The notes: generated from the sequence alone by a model not told the origin. Counted from the stretch's first letter, positions 7,544 through 17,460 are shown. The stretch: 51,082 nucleotides of DNA from Streptococcus sp. oral taxon 431 (GCF_023115445.1 NZ_JALDUI010000017.1:1-51082), one strand, 5' to 3'. Program-made: numbers and translations.

Positions 7544-9751
7544 ATGATTGTATTGGAAGAGAAAACAAACCCTGATCTAACCTTATTCGTCGAAAAGCGT
7601 GACGGTAGACGCGTCATTTTTGATGTAGATAAGATTGACAAAGCCTTGCATAAGGCTGCGGAAAAAGTCATGGATATAACCCCCTTGGTCGAAAAGCGTC
7701 TTAATACTCTAGTTGAACGTATTGTAGAAGAGATTCATAGTCGCTTTCCTCAAGGTGTAAAAATCTATGAAATCCAAAATATCGTAGAACATGAGTTATT
7801 GGAAGCTAAAGAATATGCCTTGGCAGAGGAATATATCACTTATCGAACTCAAAGGGATTTTGAGCGCTCAAAAGCAACAGATATCAACTTCAGTATCCAT
7901 AAACTTCTCAACAAAGACCAGGCAGTTGTCAATGAGAATGCTAATAAAGATAGTGATGTTTTTAATACCCAGCGTGATTTGACGGCAGGAATTGTTGGGA
8001 AATCAATCGGTCTTCAAATGCTTCCTAAGCATGTGGCTAATGCCCACCAAAAAGGGGATATCCACTATCACGATTTGGACTATAGCCCTTACACTCCGAT
8101 GACCAACTGCTGTCTGATTGATTTTAAGGGTATGTTGGAAAATGGTTTTAAGATTGGGAATGCTGAGGTAGAGAGTCCTAAGTCTATTCAGACTGCGACT
8201 GCTCAGATATCGCAAATCATCGCCAACGTTGCATCAAGTCAGTATGGAGGCTGTTCAGCAGACCGTATTGATGAAGTCTTGGCTCCTTATGCAGAAAAAA
8301 ATTACCAAAAACACCTCAAGGATGCGGAAGAATGGGTGCTACCTGATAAGCGCGAAGAATATGCTTGGAAGAAAACCCAAAAAGACATCTATGATGCCAT
8401 GCAATCTCTAGAGTACGAGATTAATACCCTCTTTACATCAAATGGACAAACACCCTTTACTTCCCTTGGTTTCGGTCTAGGAACCAATCGTTTTGAACGC
8501 GAAATTCAAAAGGCAATTTTAAACATTCGTATCAAGGGGCTTGGTTCAGAACACCGTACAGCTATCTTCCCTAAATTGATCTTCACTCTTAAAAGAGGAC
8601 TTAATCTGGAGGAAGGTTCTCCTAACTACGATATCAAGCAGTTGGCCCTTGAGTGTGCAACTAAGCGCATGTATCCAGATGTCTTGTCTTATGATAAGAT
8701 TATTGAGTTGACAGGTTCTTTCAAGGTTCCGATGGGGTGTCGTTCATTCCTTCAAGGATGGAAGGATGAAAATGGAGTAGAAGTCAATTCTGGTCGTATG
8801 AACCTAGGTGTGGTAACAGTCAATCTTCCTCGTATCGCCCTCGAGTCTGAAGGCGACCTGAACAAGTTCTGGGAAATCTTCAATGAGCGTATGAATATCG
8901 CTGAAGATGCACTGGTTTACCGTGTGGAGCGAACCAAGGAAGCCACTCCAGCTAATGCGCCTATCCTTTATCAATACGGAGCTTTTGGCCGTCGTCTTGG
9001 TAAAGAAGAAAGTGTCGACGAGCTCTTTAAGAATAGACGTGCCACAGTTTCGCTTGGCTACATTGGACTTTATGAAGTAGCGACAGTATTCTTTGGTAAC
9101 AATTGGGAAACCAATCCAGAAGCTAAAGAATTCACCCTTGATATCATTCGAGACATGAAACATCGAGTAGAAGAGTGGTCAGACCAATATGGCTATCACT
9201 TCTCTATTTATTCAACACCGTCTGAAAGTCTGACGGACCGATTCTGCCGTTTAGATGCTGAGAAATTTGGTTCTATTCCAGATATTACAGATAAAGAATA
9301 CTACACAAATTCCTTCCATTATGATGTTCGCAAAAATCCAACACCATTTGAAAAATTGGACTTTGAGAAAGTCTACCCAGAAGCGGGTGCATCAGGCGGC
9401 TTTATCCACTACTGCGAGTATCCAGTTCTTCAACAAAATCCAAAGGCCTTGGAAGCTGTTTGGGATTATGCTTATGACCGTGTAGGTTATCTCGGAACCA
9501 ATACTCCAATTGACCGCTGTTACAAGTGTGATTTTGAAGGAGATTTTGAGCCGACAGAGAGAGGATTTGCTTGTCCTAACTGTGGGAACAACGATCCTAA
9601 AACAGTAGACGTGGTTAAACGAACCTGTGGTTATCTTGGGAATCCACAAGCTCGTCCGATGGTTAATGGTCGTCACAAGGAAATTGCTGCGCGTGTCAAA
9701 CACATGAACGGTTCTACTATCAAAACAGCAGGACATGAAGTAAGAAGTTAG
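7544..9751 (+). CDS. nrdD: Anaerobic ribonucleoside-triphosphate reductase NrdD
   Basis: NrdD reduces ribonucleoside triphosphates to dNTPs under anaerobic conditions with a glycyl radical. The 735-aa protein has an N-terminal ATP-cone (about residues 10-105), the large glycyl-radical barrel, two CxxC pairs near the C-terminus (CYKC and CPNC, about 657-682) that bind zinc, and the radical-site segment RTCGYLGNP at about residues 698-706 with the reactive Gly. The ATG at 7544 has only a weak ribosome site. The activase NrdG is encoded 0.7 kb downstream with a small protein and a GNAT enzyme between. The paired NrdR-like boxes upstream suggest repression by NrdR when (d)ATP is ample. Confidence 0.96.
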   Translation: MIVLEEKTNPDLTLFVEKRDGRRVIFDVDKIDKALHKAAEKVMDITPLVEKRLNTLVERIVEEIHSRFPQGVKIYEIQNIVEHELLEAKEYALAEEYITYRTQRDFERSKATDINFSIHKLLNKDQAVVNENANKDSDVFNTQRDLTAGIVGKSIGLQMLPKHVANAHQKGDIHYHDLDYSPYTPMTNCCLIDFKGMLENGFKIGNAEVESPKSIQTATAQISQIIANVASSQYGGCSADRIDEVLAPYAEKNYQKHLKDAEEWVLPDKREEYAWKKTQKDIYDAMQSLEYEINTLFTSNGQTPFTSLGFGLGTNRFEREIQKAILNIRIKGLGSEHRTAIFPKLIFTLKRGLNLEEGSPNYDIKQLALECATKRMYPDVLSYDKIIELTGSFKVPMGCRSFLQGWKDENGVEVNSGRMNLGVVTVNLPRIALESEGDLNKFWEIFNERMNIAEDALVYRVERTKEATPANAPILYQYGAFGRRLGKEESVDELFKNRRATVSLGYIGLYEVATVFFGNNWETNPEAKEFTLDIIRDMKHRVEEWSDQYGYHFSIYSTPSESLTDRFCRLDAEKFGSIPDITDKEYYTNSFHYDVRKNPTPFEKLDFEKVYPEAGASGGFIHYCEYPVLQQNPKALEAVWDYAYDRVGYLGTNTPIDRCYKCDFEGDFEPTERGFACPNCGNNDPKTVDVVKRTCGYLGNPQARPMVNGRHKEIAARVKHMNGSTIKTAGHEVRS

Positions 9752-9762
9752 AAAGAGATAGC

Positions 9763-9903
9763 ATGGGAAAATATCAATTAGATGATAAGGGCAAGGCCTT
9801 GGTTCAACGGTTCCACGAGAAACATTCAAAAGGTGGAGGCAATAAAAAAGACCGAGTGGCTAGCCTAAGAGAGCAATTTTTAAATAAGAATAAGAAAAAG
9901 TGA
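9763..9903 (+). CDS. Small basic conserved protein in the nrdD-nrdG operon
   Basis: A 46-aa Lys-rich protein (MGKYQLDDKGKALV...) that ends in a poly-basic KNKKK tail, with no membrane segment. Starts 11 nt after nrdD at an ATG behind AGAGAT. I recall a similar unnamed small ORF at this place in S. pneumoniae, which supports a real gene. Its basic charge would suit nucleic acid or ribosome binding, but that is a guess. A small hairpin (GAGAG/CTCTC) overlaps its stop codon. Confidence 0.7.
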   Translation: MGKYQLDDKGKALVQRFHEKHSKGGGNKKDRVASLREQFLNKNKKK

Positions 9904-9923
9904 GAGTCCGCTCTCGCTTTTCT
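9902..9923 (+). terminator. Weak intra-operon terminator or hairpin
   Basis: GAGAG (9902-9906) and CTCTC (9911-9915) flank TCCG and are followed by GCTTTTC. It is short, so read-through to the next genes is likely. Confidence 0.45.
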
Positions 9924-9940
9924 CTTAGTTGGAGGTAAAG

Positions 9941-10441
9941 ATGATATTACGCAGACCAAGATTGGCAGATAAAGAAACAATTTTAGAGATGATGTCAGAG
10001 TTTGAGCAGACTCAATCAGCCCACAATGGAGGATTTTGGGATACTGAGAACTTTGACTATGAAAAGTGGTTGGAAACTAGCCATAATAAAGAAATGGGAA
10101 TAGGATTGCTGGAAAATCGCGTTCCATCAATTCAGTTCGTATTGTTTGATGAATCAGGCCATGCTTTAGGTTTTTTAAATTTACGGTTGAGACTGAATGA
10201 GGGTTTACTGAATTATGCTGGCCATATTGGCTATTCTATCCGCCCTTCCGAAAGAGGCAAAGGATATGCCAAGGAAGCTCTCCGTCAAGGTCTACAAGTG
10301 GCTAAAGAAAAGAACATCCATCGTGCTCTGGTGAATTGTAGCGCGGAAAATCCAGCAAGCCGAGCTGTTATCTTAGCTAATGGTGGAGAGTTGGAGGATG
10401 TTCGAAATGGAACGGAGCGCTATTGGATAGAGTTGGAGTAG
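9941..10441 (+). CDS. GNAT family N-acetyltransferase
   Basis: A 166-aa acetyl-CoA-dependent acyltransferase. The acetyl-CoA binding signature of motif A is visible as IRPSERGKGYAKEAL (about residues 103-117, Q/RxxGxG/A form), and the later strand-turn NPASRAVILANGG is typical of the RimJ/RimL-like branch. The substrate cannot be inferred. ATG 9941 follows GGAGG at 9931-9935; an upstream in-frame ATG at 9929 lacks a ribosome site. It stops 5 nt before nrdG, and GGAG inside its last codons serves nrdG, so it is in the same operon. Confidence 0.88.
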   Translation: MILRRPRLADKETILEMMSEFEQTQSAHNGGFWDTENFDYEKWLETSHNKEMGIGLLENRVPSIQFVLFDESGHALGFLNLRLRLNEGLLNYAGHIGYSIRPSERGKGYAKEALRQGLQVAKEKNIHRALVNCSAENPASRAVILANGGELEDVRNGTERYWIELE

Positions 10442-10446
10442 AAAGC

Positions 10447-11043
10447 ATGACATGGAATACACCAAAACCAGGCGAGTGGAAGAGTGAGGAGCTTAGTCAA
10501 GGGCGTATCATTGACTATAAGGCTTTTAACTTTGTGGATGGAGAAGGGGTGCGCAATTCTCTCTATGTAGCCGGCTGCATGTTTCACTGTGAGGGCTGTT
10601 ACAATGTAGCGACCTGGTCTTTCAATGCAGGAATTCCTTATACGCCAGAATTGGAAGAACAAATCATGGCAGACTTAGCCCAGCCCTATGTTCAAGGATT
10701 GACTTTGCTAGGAGGAGAGCCATTCCTCAATACAGGTATTCTTTTGCCCCTTGTAAAACGCATTCGAAAGGAATTGCCAGAAAAAGACATCTGGTCTTGG
10801 ACAGGCTACACTTGGGAAGAAATGATGCTGGAAACTCCAGATAAGCTAGAGCTTTTATCTATGATTGATATCCTGGTCGATGGTCGCTATGATCGGAGCA
10901 AGAGAAATCTTATGCTTCAATTCCGCGGCTCTTCCAATCAACGAATTATCGATGTACAAAAGTCTCTCCAAAGTGGAAAGGTAGTCATTTGGGACAAGCT
11001 TAACGATGGAAAAGAAAGCTATGAACAGGTGAAGAGAGAATGA
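10447..11043 (+). CDS. nrdG: Anaerobic ribonucleotide reductase activating protein NrdG
   Basis: NrdG is the radical-SAM activase that generates the glycyl radical on NrdD. The 198-aa protein carries the CxxxCxxC iron-sulfur motif as CMFHCEGC at about residues 43-50, followed by the typical LLGGEPF segment at about 87-93 for SAM binding. The frame is open to 10423, but the ATG at 10447 has GGAG 9 nt upstream and gives the family N-terminus. Its stop codon overlaps the ATG of the next gene (ATGA at 11040-11043). Confidence 0.95.
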   Translation: MTWNTPKPGEWKSEELSQGRIIDYKAFNFVDGEGVRNSLYVAGCMFHCEGCYNVATWSFNAGIPYTPELEEQIMADLAQPYVQGLTLLGGEPFLNTGILLPLVKRIRKELPEKDIWSWTGYTWEEMMLETPDKLELLSMIDILVDGRYDRSKRNLMLQFRGSSNQRIIDVQKSLQSGKVVIWDKLNDGKESYEQVKRE

Positions 11044-11663
11044 AGAAAAAAGAATTAATAGAAAGACTAGTATCAGAAATAGAGTCGGGAAAAGTAAAAA
11101 CGCTGGGTATCTACGGTCACGGCGCTTCAGGAAAATCAACTTTTGCTCAAGAATTGTACCAAATATTGGATGCTGAAAAGGTAAATTTACTAGAGACAGA
11201 TCCCTATATTACTTCGGGACGACATTTAGTAGTACCTAAAGAGACACCAGACCAAAAGGTGACAGCATGTTTACCGGTAGCGCATGAGCTGGCAAGTTTA
11301 CAAAGAGATATTCTTGCTCTGCAAGCGGGTATGGACATCTTGACAATTGAGGAACCTTGGAAGGCTAGCGAGATCTTATCTGGAGCAAAACCAATTCTGA
11401 TAGTCGAAGGGATGTCTGTGGGTTTTCTACCCAAGGAACTCTTTGACAAAACCATTTGTTTCTACACAGATGAGGAGACCGAATTAAAGAGACGTCTAGC
11501 TCGAGATACGACTGTGAGAAATGGCGATGCATCCATTATATTGGCTAGTCAGCAGATGAGACGAGAGCAGTATCTACAATACTATAAAGAAACCGAGTCA
11601 AGAGCTGATATCTTGGTAGATCAATCAGATGATAAATTTCAAATTAAAACTAACATTATATAG
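11040..11663 (+). CDS. P-loop nucleoside/uridine kinase-like protein
   Basis: A 207-aa protein with a Walker A motif GHGASGKST at about residues 26-34, within the uridine kinase / phosphoribulokinase-like group of P-loop kinases, and a likely Walker B at ILIVEG (about 120-125). LETDPYI at about 55-61 fits a substrate-binding loop and R-rich RRLARDTTVR at about 150-159 a lid. It likely phosphorylates a nucleoside or related small molecule; the exact substrate is unknown. It overlaps nrdG by 4 nt, so it is translationally coupled to dNTP synthesis. The 264-nt spacer that follows has no clear terminator and contains the S10 promoter. Confidence 0.75.
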   Translation: MKKKELIERLVSEIESGKVKTLGIYGHGASGKSTFAQELYQILDAEKVNLLETDPYITSGRHLVVPKETPDQKVTACLPVAHELASLQRDILALQAGMDILTIEEPWKASEILSGAKPILIVEGMSVGFLPKELFDKTICFYTDEETELKRRLARDTTVRNGDASIILASQQMRREQYLQYYKETESRADILVDQSDDKFQIKTNII

Positions 11664-11763
11664 AAGAAAAGACAGATAATCTAGCACTTAAATATGAAAA
11701 TTTATTAAAATGGAATAAGAAAACAGTTTCATCTAAAAAATTTAAAAAAACCTGTCAAATCCC

Positions 11764-11792
11764 TTGCAATCGCAGGGGCTTTGTGTTATTCT
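11764..11792 (+). promoter_or_regulatory. Promoter of the S10 ribosomal operon
   Basis: TTGCAA (11764-11769), 17 bp, TATTCT (11787-11792) with TGT just before (extended -10). Good -35 with an extended -10 fits a very active promoter. The same TTGCAA -35 is used before infA and gapA in this window. Confidence 0.65.
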
Positions 11793-11798
11793 ATTATG

Positions 11799-11927
11799 GT
11801 GCTGTAAATTACAGCTTTAGCTTTGATGCAAGAGGTTGCGACACGCTCGGTTGCATTGCCACGCAACGCGCGTCGGTTTTCTTGTGGAGCTAGCCTATTA
11901 TCTTAAATAGACGAAAAGGAGAAAAAG
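11799..11927 (+). promoter_or_regulatory. Structured leader of rpsJ
   Basis: The leader of about 130 nt begins with a small hairpin (GCTGTA/TACAGC near 11801-11815), then a longer structure about 11829-11886 whose outer arms are CAAGA/TCTTG and inner arms CGAC.CGC/GCG.GTCG. No T tail follows, so attenuation by a simple terminator is not evident. It may mediate r-protein feedback on the operon, but I cannot assign it to a named leader family. Confidence 0.4.
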
Positions 11928-12236
11928 ATGGCAAACAAAAAAATCCGTATCCGTTTGAAAGCTTACGAACACCGTACGCTTGACACAGCGGCTGCAAAAA
12001 TCGTAGAATCAGCTACTCGTACAGGTGCACAAGTTGCGGGTCCAATCCCACTTCCAACTGAGCGTAGCCTCTACACAATCATTCGTGCGACTCACAAATA
12101 CAAAGACTCTCGCGAACAATTTGAAATGCGTACACACAAACGTTTGATCGATATCGTTAACCCAACTCAAAAAACAGTTGACGCTTTGATGAAATTGGAT
12201 CTTCCAAGTGGTGTAAACGTAGAAATCAAACTTTAA
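11928..12236 (+). CDS. rpsJ: 30S ribosomal protein S10
   Basis: S10 (102 aa) lies in the head of the small subunit and also takes part in transcription antitermination as NusE together with NusB. The sequence [22 protein letters not shown] at the start and [12 protein letters not shown] in the middle are family hallmarks (loop residues 46-67 reach into the head). The ATG follows AAAAGGAG at normal distance. It is the first gene of the S10 operon, downstream of the promoter at 11764. Confidence 0.98.
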
Positions 12237-12318
12237 TTTAAAGCTTGATAACTTGAGCATAAAAAACGCTCGTTAAAAACTTTTTGAATAAAAAATATAG
12301 AAAAGGAACTATTTTCTC

Positions 12319-12945
12319 ATGACAAAAGGAATCTTAGGGAAAAAAGTGGGAATGACTCAAATCTTCACTGAAGCTGGCGAATTGATCCCTGTAACAGTTA
12401 TTGAAGCAACTCCAAACGTTGTTCTTCAAGTTAAAACTGTTGAAACAGACGGATACAACGCTATCCAAGTTGGTTTCGATGACAAACGCGAAGTATTGAG
12501 CAACAAACCTGCTAAAGGACATGTAGCAAAAGCTAACACGGCTCCTAAGCGCTTCATTCGTGAATTCAAAAACGTTGAAGGCTTGGAAGTTGGTGCTGAA
12601 ATCACAGTTGAAACTTTCGCAGCTGGAGATGTTGTTGACGTAACTGGTACTTCTAAAGGTAAAGGTTTCCAAGGTGTTATCAAACGCCACGGACAATCAC
12701 GTGGACCTATGGCTCACGGTTCTCGTTACCACCGTCGTCCAGGTTCTATGGGACCTGTTGCACCTAACCGCGTATTCAAAGGTAAAAACCTTGCAGGACG
12801 TATGGGTGGCGACCGTGTAACAATTCAAAACCTTGAAGTTGTACAAGTTGTTCCAGAAAAGAACGTTATCCTTATCAAAGGTAACGTACCAGGTGCTAAG
12901 AAATCTCTTATCACTATCAAATCAGCAGTTAAAGCTGGTAAATAA
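12319..12945 (+). CDS. rplC: 50S ribosomal protein L3
   Basis: L3 (208 aa) binds 23S rRNA near the peptidyl transferase centre and starts assembly of the large subunit. [16 protein letters not shown] at the N-terminus and the long central extension [19 protein letters not shown] (about 128-146), which reaches to the catalytic site, are diagnostic. An 82-nt spacer with a small GAGC/GCTC hairpin separates it from rpsJ. Confidence 0.98.
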
Positions 12946-12969
12946 TAAGGAAAGGGGAATACAGTCAAA

Positions 12970-13593
12970 ATGGCAAATGTAACATTATTCGACCAAACTG
13001 GTAAACAAGCGGGCGAAGTTGTTCTTAACGATGCAATCTTTGGTATCGAACCAAACCAATCTGTTGTGTTTGATGTCATCATCAGCCAACGTGCTAGCCT
13101 TCGTCAAGGAACTCACGCTGTTAAAAACCGTTCAGCCGTTTCAGGTGGCGGACGCAAACCATGGCGTCAAAAAGGAACTGGACGTGCTCGTCAAGGTTCT
13201 ATCCGCTCTCCACAATGGCGTGGTGGTGGAATTGTCTTCGGACCAACTCCACGTAGCTATGCGTACAAACTTCCTCAAAAAGTTCGTCGCCTTGCACTAA
13301 AATCTGTTTACTCAGAAAAAGTTGCTGAAAACAAATTTGTAGCCGTTGATTCTCTTGAATTTACAGCTCCAAAAACTGCTGAATTTGCAAAAGTTCTTGC
13401 AGCTTTGAGCATCGATTCTAAAGTCCTTGTTATTCTTGAAGAAGGAAACGAATTCGCAGCTCTTTCAGCTCGTAACCTTCCAAACGTGAAAGTTGCGACT
13501 GCTACAACTGCAAGTGTTCTTGACATCGCAAATAGTGACAAACTTCTTGTTACTCAAGCAGCTATCTCTAAAATCGAGGAGGTTCTTGCATAA
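12970..13593 (+). CDS. rplD: 50S ribosomal protein L4
   Basis: L4 (207 aa) lines the exit tunnel; its loop (about residues 45-95, [19 protein letters not shown]) contacts the tunnel constriction where macrolide mutations arise. In some bacteria L4 represses its own operon by binding the S10 leader; whether the rpsJ leader here serves that role is open. The stop codon shares its last base with the rplW start (TAATG). Confidence 0.98.
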
Positions 13594-13889
13594 TGAATTT
13601 GTATGATGTTATCAAAAAACCTGTTATCACTGAAAGCTCAATGGCTCAACTTGAAGCAGGCAAATATGTATTTGAAGTTGACACTCGTGCGCACAAACTT
13701 TTGATCAAGCAAGCTGTTGAAGCTGCTTTCGAAGGTGTTAAAGTTGCAAATGTTAACACAATTAACGTAAAACCTAAAGCTAAACGTGTTGGACGTTACA
13801 CTGGTTTTACTAACAAAACTAAAAAAGCTATCATCACTCTTACAGCTGATTCAAAAGCAATCGAGTTGTTTGCTGCTGAAGCTGAATAA
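13593..13889 (+). CDS. rplW: 50S ribosomal protein L23
   Basis: L23 (98 aa) sits at the tunnel exit and is the docking site for trigger factor and the signal recognition particle. The opening [15 protein letters not shown] is typical. It overlaps the rplD stop codon by one base, so translation is coupled. Confidence 0.98.
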
Positions 13890-13906
13890 TCTAAGGAGGA
13901 AATATC

Positions 13907-14740
13907 GTGGGAATTCGTGTTTATAAACCAACAACAAACGGTCGCCGTAATATGACTTCTTTGGATTTCGCTGAAATCACAACAAGCACACCTGAAAAAA
14001 CTTTGCTTGTTGCTTTGAAGAACAAGGCTGGTCGTAACAACAACGGTCGTATCACAGTTCGTCACCAAGGTGGTGGACACAAACGTTTCTACCGTTTGGT
14101 TGACTTTAAACGTAACAAAGATAACGTTGAAGCAGTTGTTAAAACTATCGAGTACGATCCAAACCGTTCTGCAAACATCGCTCTTGTACACTACACTGAC
14201 GGTGTGAAAGCATACATCATCGCTCCAAAAGGTCTTGAAGTTGGTCAACGTATCGTTTCAGGTCCTGAAGCAGATATCAAAGTAGGTAACGCTCTTCCAC
14301 TTGCTAATATCCCAGTTGGTACTTTGGTCCACAACATTGAGTTGAAACCAGGTCGTGGTGGTGAATTGGTTCGTGCTGCTGGAGCTTCTGCTCAAGTATT
14401 GGGACAAGAAGGTAAATACGTTCTTGTTCGTCTTCAATCAGGCGAAGTTCGTATGATTCTTGGAACTTGTCGTGCTACAGTTGGTGTTGTCGGAAACGAA
14501 CAACATGGACTTGTAAACCTTGGTAAAGCAGGACGTAGCCGCTGGAAAGGTATCCGCCCAACAGTTCGTGGTTCTGTAATGAACCCTAACGATCACCCAC
14601 ACGGTGGTGGTGAAGGTAAAGCACCAGTTGGTCGTAAAGCACCATCTACTCCATGGGGCAAACCTGCTCTTGGTCTTAAAACTCGTAACAAGAAAGCGAA
14701 ATCTGACAAACTTATCGTTCGTCGTCGCAACGAGAAATAA
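13907..14740 (+). CDS. rplB: 50S ribosomal protein L2
   Basis: L2 (277 aa) is one of the largest and most conserved 50S proteins and is needed for subunit joining and peptidyl transfer. The C-terminal signature around HPHGGGEGK (about residues 228-236), including the key His, is intact. The start is GTG at 13907 behind AAGGAGG. It is followed by a 104-nt hairpin-bearing spacer before rpsS. Confidence 0.98.
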   Translation: MGIRVYKPTTNGRRNMTSLDFAEITTSTPEKTLLVALKNKAGRNNNGRITVRHQGGGHKRFYRLVDFKRNKDNVEAVVKTIEYDPNRSANIALVHYTDGVKAYIIAPKGLEVGQRIVSGPEADIKVGNALPLANIPVGTLVHNIELKPGRGGELVRAAGASAQVLGQEGKYVLVRLQSGEVRMILGTCRATVGVVGNEQHGLVNLGKAGRSRWKGIRPTVRGSVMNPNDHPHGGGEGKAPVGRKAPSTPWGKPALGLKTRNKKAKSDKLIVRRRNEK

Positions 14741-14747
14741 TTTAAAA

Positions 14748-14816
14748 CTAGTCGCTTAAGCAACTAGGAAATTCCGCCAGCTCGGTAGCGCTCCTTGTGA
14801 GCGCAAGCCGCTGTGG
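14748..14816 (+). other. Hairpins in the rplB-rpsS spacer
   Basis: CTAGT.GCTT pairs with AAGC.ACTAG at 14748-14767. A longer imperfect stem follows at 14777-14816 with core GCGCTC/GAGCGC (14788-14793/14799-14804) and outer CCAG..CGG/CCG..CTG. There is no T run, so termination is unlikely; RNA stability, processing or protein binding is more plausible. Confidence 0.5.
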
Positions 14817-14844
14817 TACAAAATTTAAAGGAGAAAATATAAAA

Positions 14845-15126
14845 ATGGGACGCAGTCTTAAAAAAGGACCTTTCGTCGATGAGCATTTGATGAAAAAAGT
14901 TGAAGCTCAAGCTAACGACGAAAAGAAAAAAGTTATCAAAACTTGGTCACGTCGTTCAACGATCTTCCCAAGTTTCATTGGTTACACAATCGCAGTTTAT
15001 GATGGACGTAAACACGTACCTGTTTACATCCAAGAAGACATGGTAGGTCACAAACTTGGTGAATTTGCACCAACTCGTACTTACAAAGGTCACGCCGCAG
15101 ACGACAAGAAGACACGTAGAAAATAA
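14845..15126 (+). CDS. rpsS: 30S ribosomal protein S19
   Basis: S19 (93 aa) forms a complex with S13 in the 30S head and contacts the A-site finger of 23S rRNA. The true start is ATG 14845 ([15 protein letters not shown]), 10 nt after AAGGAG; the frame extends upstream to 14797 only through the spacer hairpin. All family blocks are present, including [15 protein letters not shown] near the C-terminus. Confidence 0.98.
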
Positions 15127-15137
15127 GGAGAACATAA

Positions 15138-15482
15138 ATGGCAGAAATTACTTCAGCTAAAGCAATGGCTCGCACAGTACGTGTTTCACCTCGTAAATCA
15201 CGTCTTGTTCTTGACAACATCCGTGGTAAAAGCGTAGCCGATGCAATCGCAATTTTGACATTCACTCCAAACAAAGCTGCTGAAATCATCTTGAAAGTTT
15301 TGAACTCAGCTGTAGCTAACGCTGAAAACAACTTTGGTTTGGATAAAGCTAACTTGGTAGTATCTGAAGCATTCGCAAACGAAGGACCAACTATGAAACG
15401 TTTCCGTCCACGTGCGAAAGGTTCAGCTTCACCAATCAACAAACGTACAGCTCACATCACTGTAGCTGTTGCAGAAAAATAA
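15138..15482 (+). CDS. rplV: 50S ribosomal protein L22
   Basis: L22 (114 aa) spans the large subunit; its long beta-hairpin (about residues 80-98, including [11 protein letters not shown]) lines the exit tunnel with L4 and is a known site of macrolide resistance changes. No unusual insertion is seen there. AAGGAG lies 7 nt before the ATG and also ends the rpsS gene region. Confidence 0.98.
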   Translation: MAEITSAKAMARTVRVSPRKSRLVLDNIRGKSVADAIAILTFTPNKAAEIILKVLNSAVANAENNFGLDKANLVVSEAFANEGPTMKRFRPRAKGSASPINKRTAHITVAVAEK

Positions 15483-15494
15483 GGAGGTAAAATC

Positions 15495-16148
15495 GTGGGT
15501 CAAAAAGTACATCCAATTGGTATGCGTGTCGGCATCATCCGTGATTGGGATGCCAAATGGTATGCTGAAAAAGAATACGCGGATTACCTTCATGAAGATC
15601 TTGCAATCCGTAAATTCGTTCAAAAAGAACTTGCTGACGCAGCTGTTTCAACTATTGAAATTGAACGCGCAGTAAACAAAGTTAACGTTTCACTTCACAC
15701 TGCTAAACCAGGTATGGTTATCGGTAAAGGTGGTGCTAACGTTGATGCACTCCGTGCTAAACTTAACAAATTGACTGGAAAACAAGTACACATCAACATC
15801 ATCGAAATCAAACAACCTGATTTGGATGCTCACCTTGTTGGTGAAGGAATTGCTCGTCAATTGGAGCAACGTGTTGCTTTCCGTCGTGCACAAAAACAAG
15901 CAATCCAACGTGCTATGCGTGCTGGAGCTAAAGGAATCAAAACTCAAGTATCAGGTCGTTTGAACGGTGCAGATATCGCCCGTGCTGAAGGATACTCTGA
16001 AGGAACTGTTCCACTTCACACACTTCGTGCAGATATCGATTACGCTTGGGAAGAAGCAGACACTACATACGGTAAACTTGGTGTTAAAGTATGGATCTAC
16101 CGTGGTGAAGTTCTTCCAGCTCGTAAAAACACTAAAGGAGGTAAATAA
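15495..16148 (+). CDS. rpsC: 30S ribosomal protein S3
   Basis: S3 (217 aa) lies at the mRNA entrance and contributes helicase activity. The KH domain motif [13 protein letters not shown] (about residues 75-87) is intact. The start is GTG at 15495 behind AAGGAGG. rplP follows after 3 nt, with its ribosome site AAAGGAGG inside the rpsC end. Confidence 0.98.
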
Positions 16149-16151
16149 CCA

Positions 16152-16565
16152 ATGTTAGTACCTAAACGTGTTAAACACCGTCGTGAATTCCGTGGTAAAA
16201 TGCGTGGTGAAGCTAAAGGTGGAAAAGAAGTAGCATTCGGTGAATACGGTCTTCAAGCTACAACTAGCCACTGGATCACTAACCGCCAAATCGAAGCTGC
16301 TCGTATCGCCATGACTCGTTACATGAAACGTGGTGGTAAAGTTTGGATTAAAATCTTCCCACACAAATCATACACAGCTAAAGCTATCGGGGTTCGTATG
16401 GGATCTGGTAAAGGGGCACCTGAAGGTTGGGTAGCACCAGTTAAACGTGGTAAAGTAATGTTTGAAGTTGCTGGTGTTTCTGAAGAGATCGCTCGCGAAG
16501 CGCTTCGTCTTGCAAGCCACAAATTGCCAGTTAAATGTAAATTCGTAAAACGTGAAGCAGAATAA
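16152..16565 (+). CDS. rplP: 50S ribosomal protein L16
   Basis: L16 (137 aa) organises the A-site region of 23S rRNA and is needed for late 50S assembly. [19 protein letters not shown] at the N-terminus and [17 protein letters not shown] (about 82-98) are diagnostic. Arg residues of the second block, where evernimicin-type resistance changes are known, look ordinary. Confidence 0.98.
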   Translation: MLVPKRVKHRREFRGKMRGEAKGGKEVAFGEYGLQATTSHWITNRQIEAARIAMTRYMKRGGKVWIKIFPHKSYTAKAIGVRMGSGKGAPEGWVAPVKRGKVMFEVAGVSEEIAREALRLASHKLPVKCKFVKREAE

Positions 16566-16574
16566 GGAGAAGGC

Positions 16575-16781
16575 ATGAAACTTAATGAAGTAAAAGAATT
16601 TGTTAAAGAACTTCGTGGTCTTTCTCAAGAAGAACTCGCGAAGCGCGAAAACGAATTGAAAAAAGAATTGTTTGAACTTCGTTTCCAAGCTGCTACTGGT
16701 CAATTAGAACAAACAGCTAGCTTGAAAGAAGTTAAAAAACAAATCGCTCGTATCAAAACAGTTCAATCTGAAGCGAAATAA
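16575..16781 (+). CDS. rpmC: 50S ribosomal protein L29
   Basis: L29 (68 aa) is a two-helix hairpin next to L23 at the tunnel exit. The pattern [18 protein letters not shown] (about residues 26-43) is typical. It begins 9 nt after rplP behind AAGGAG. Confidence 0.97.
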   Translation: MKLNEVKEFVKELRGLSQEELAKRENELKKELFELRFQAATGQLEQTASLKEVKKQIARIKTVQSEAK

Positions 16782-16805
16782 TAGACTAGGGAAGGAGAAA
16801 TTTCA

Positions 16806-17066
16806 ATGGAACGCAATAATCGTAAAGTTCTTGTTGGACGTGTTGTATCTGACAAAATGGACAAGACAATCACAGTTGTAGTTGAAACAAAACGTAACCA
16901 CCCAGTCTATGGTAAACGTATTAACTACTCTAAAAAATACAAAGCACATGATGAAAACAATGTTGCCAAAGAAGGCGATATCGTACGTATCATGGAAACT
17001 CGTCCGCTTTCAGCTACAAAACGTTTCCGTCTTGTAGAAGTTGTTGAAGAAGCGGTCATCATCTAA
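16806..17066 (+). CDS. rpsQ: 30S ribosomal protein S17
   Basis: S17 (86 aa) is an OB-fold primary binder of 16S rRNA helix 11. [19 protein letters not shown] and the later [21 protein letters not shown] segment are typical. AAGGAG precedes the ATG. Confidence 0.98.
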
Positions 17067-17091
17067 TCAAACCTGAAAGGAGAAAACTGAA

Positions 17092-17460
17092 ATGATTCAA
17101 ACAGAAACTCGTTTGAAAGTCGCAGACAACAGCGGTGCTCGCGAAATCTTGACTATCAAAGTTCTTGGTGGTTCAGGACGTAAATTTGCAAACATCGGTG
17201 ATGTTATTGTGGCATCTGTAAAACAAGCTACTCCTGGTGGTGCGGTTAAAAAAGGTGACGTTGTAAAAGCAGTTATCGTTCGTACTAAATCAGGTGCTCG
17301 TCGTGCTGATGGTTCATACATCAAGTTTGACGAAAACGCAGCAGTTATCATCCGTGAAGATAAAACTCCTCGCGGAACACGTATCTTTGGCCCAGTTGCA
17401 CGTGAATTGCGTGAAGGTGGTTTCATGAAGATCGTGTCACTTGCTCCAGAAGTACTTTAA
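17092..17460 (+). CDS. rplN: 50S ribosomal protein L14
   Basis: L14 (122 aa) lies at the subunit interface, forms bridge B8 with 16S rRNA and is where the silencing factor RsfS docks. [18 protein letters not shown] and the central [18 protein letters not shown] (about 46-63) are family blocks. A GC-rich double hairpin lies in the spacer after it. Confidence 0.98.
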   Translation: MIQTETRLKVADNSGAREILTIKVLGGSGRKFANIGDVIVASVKQATPGGAVKKGDVVKAVIVRTKSGARRADGSYIKFDENAAVIIREDKTPRGTRIFGPVARELREGGFMKIVSLAPEVL

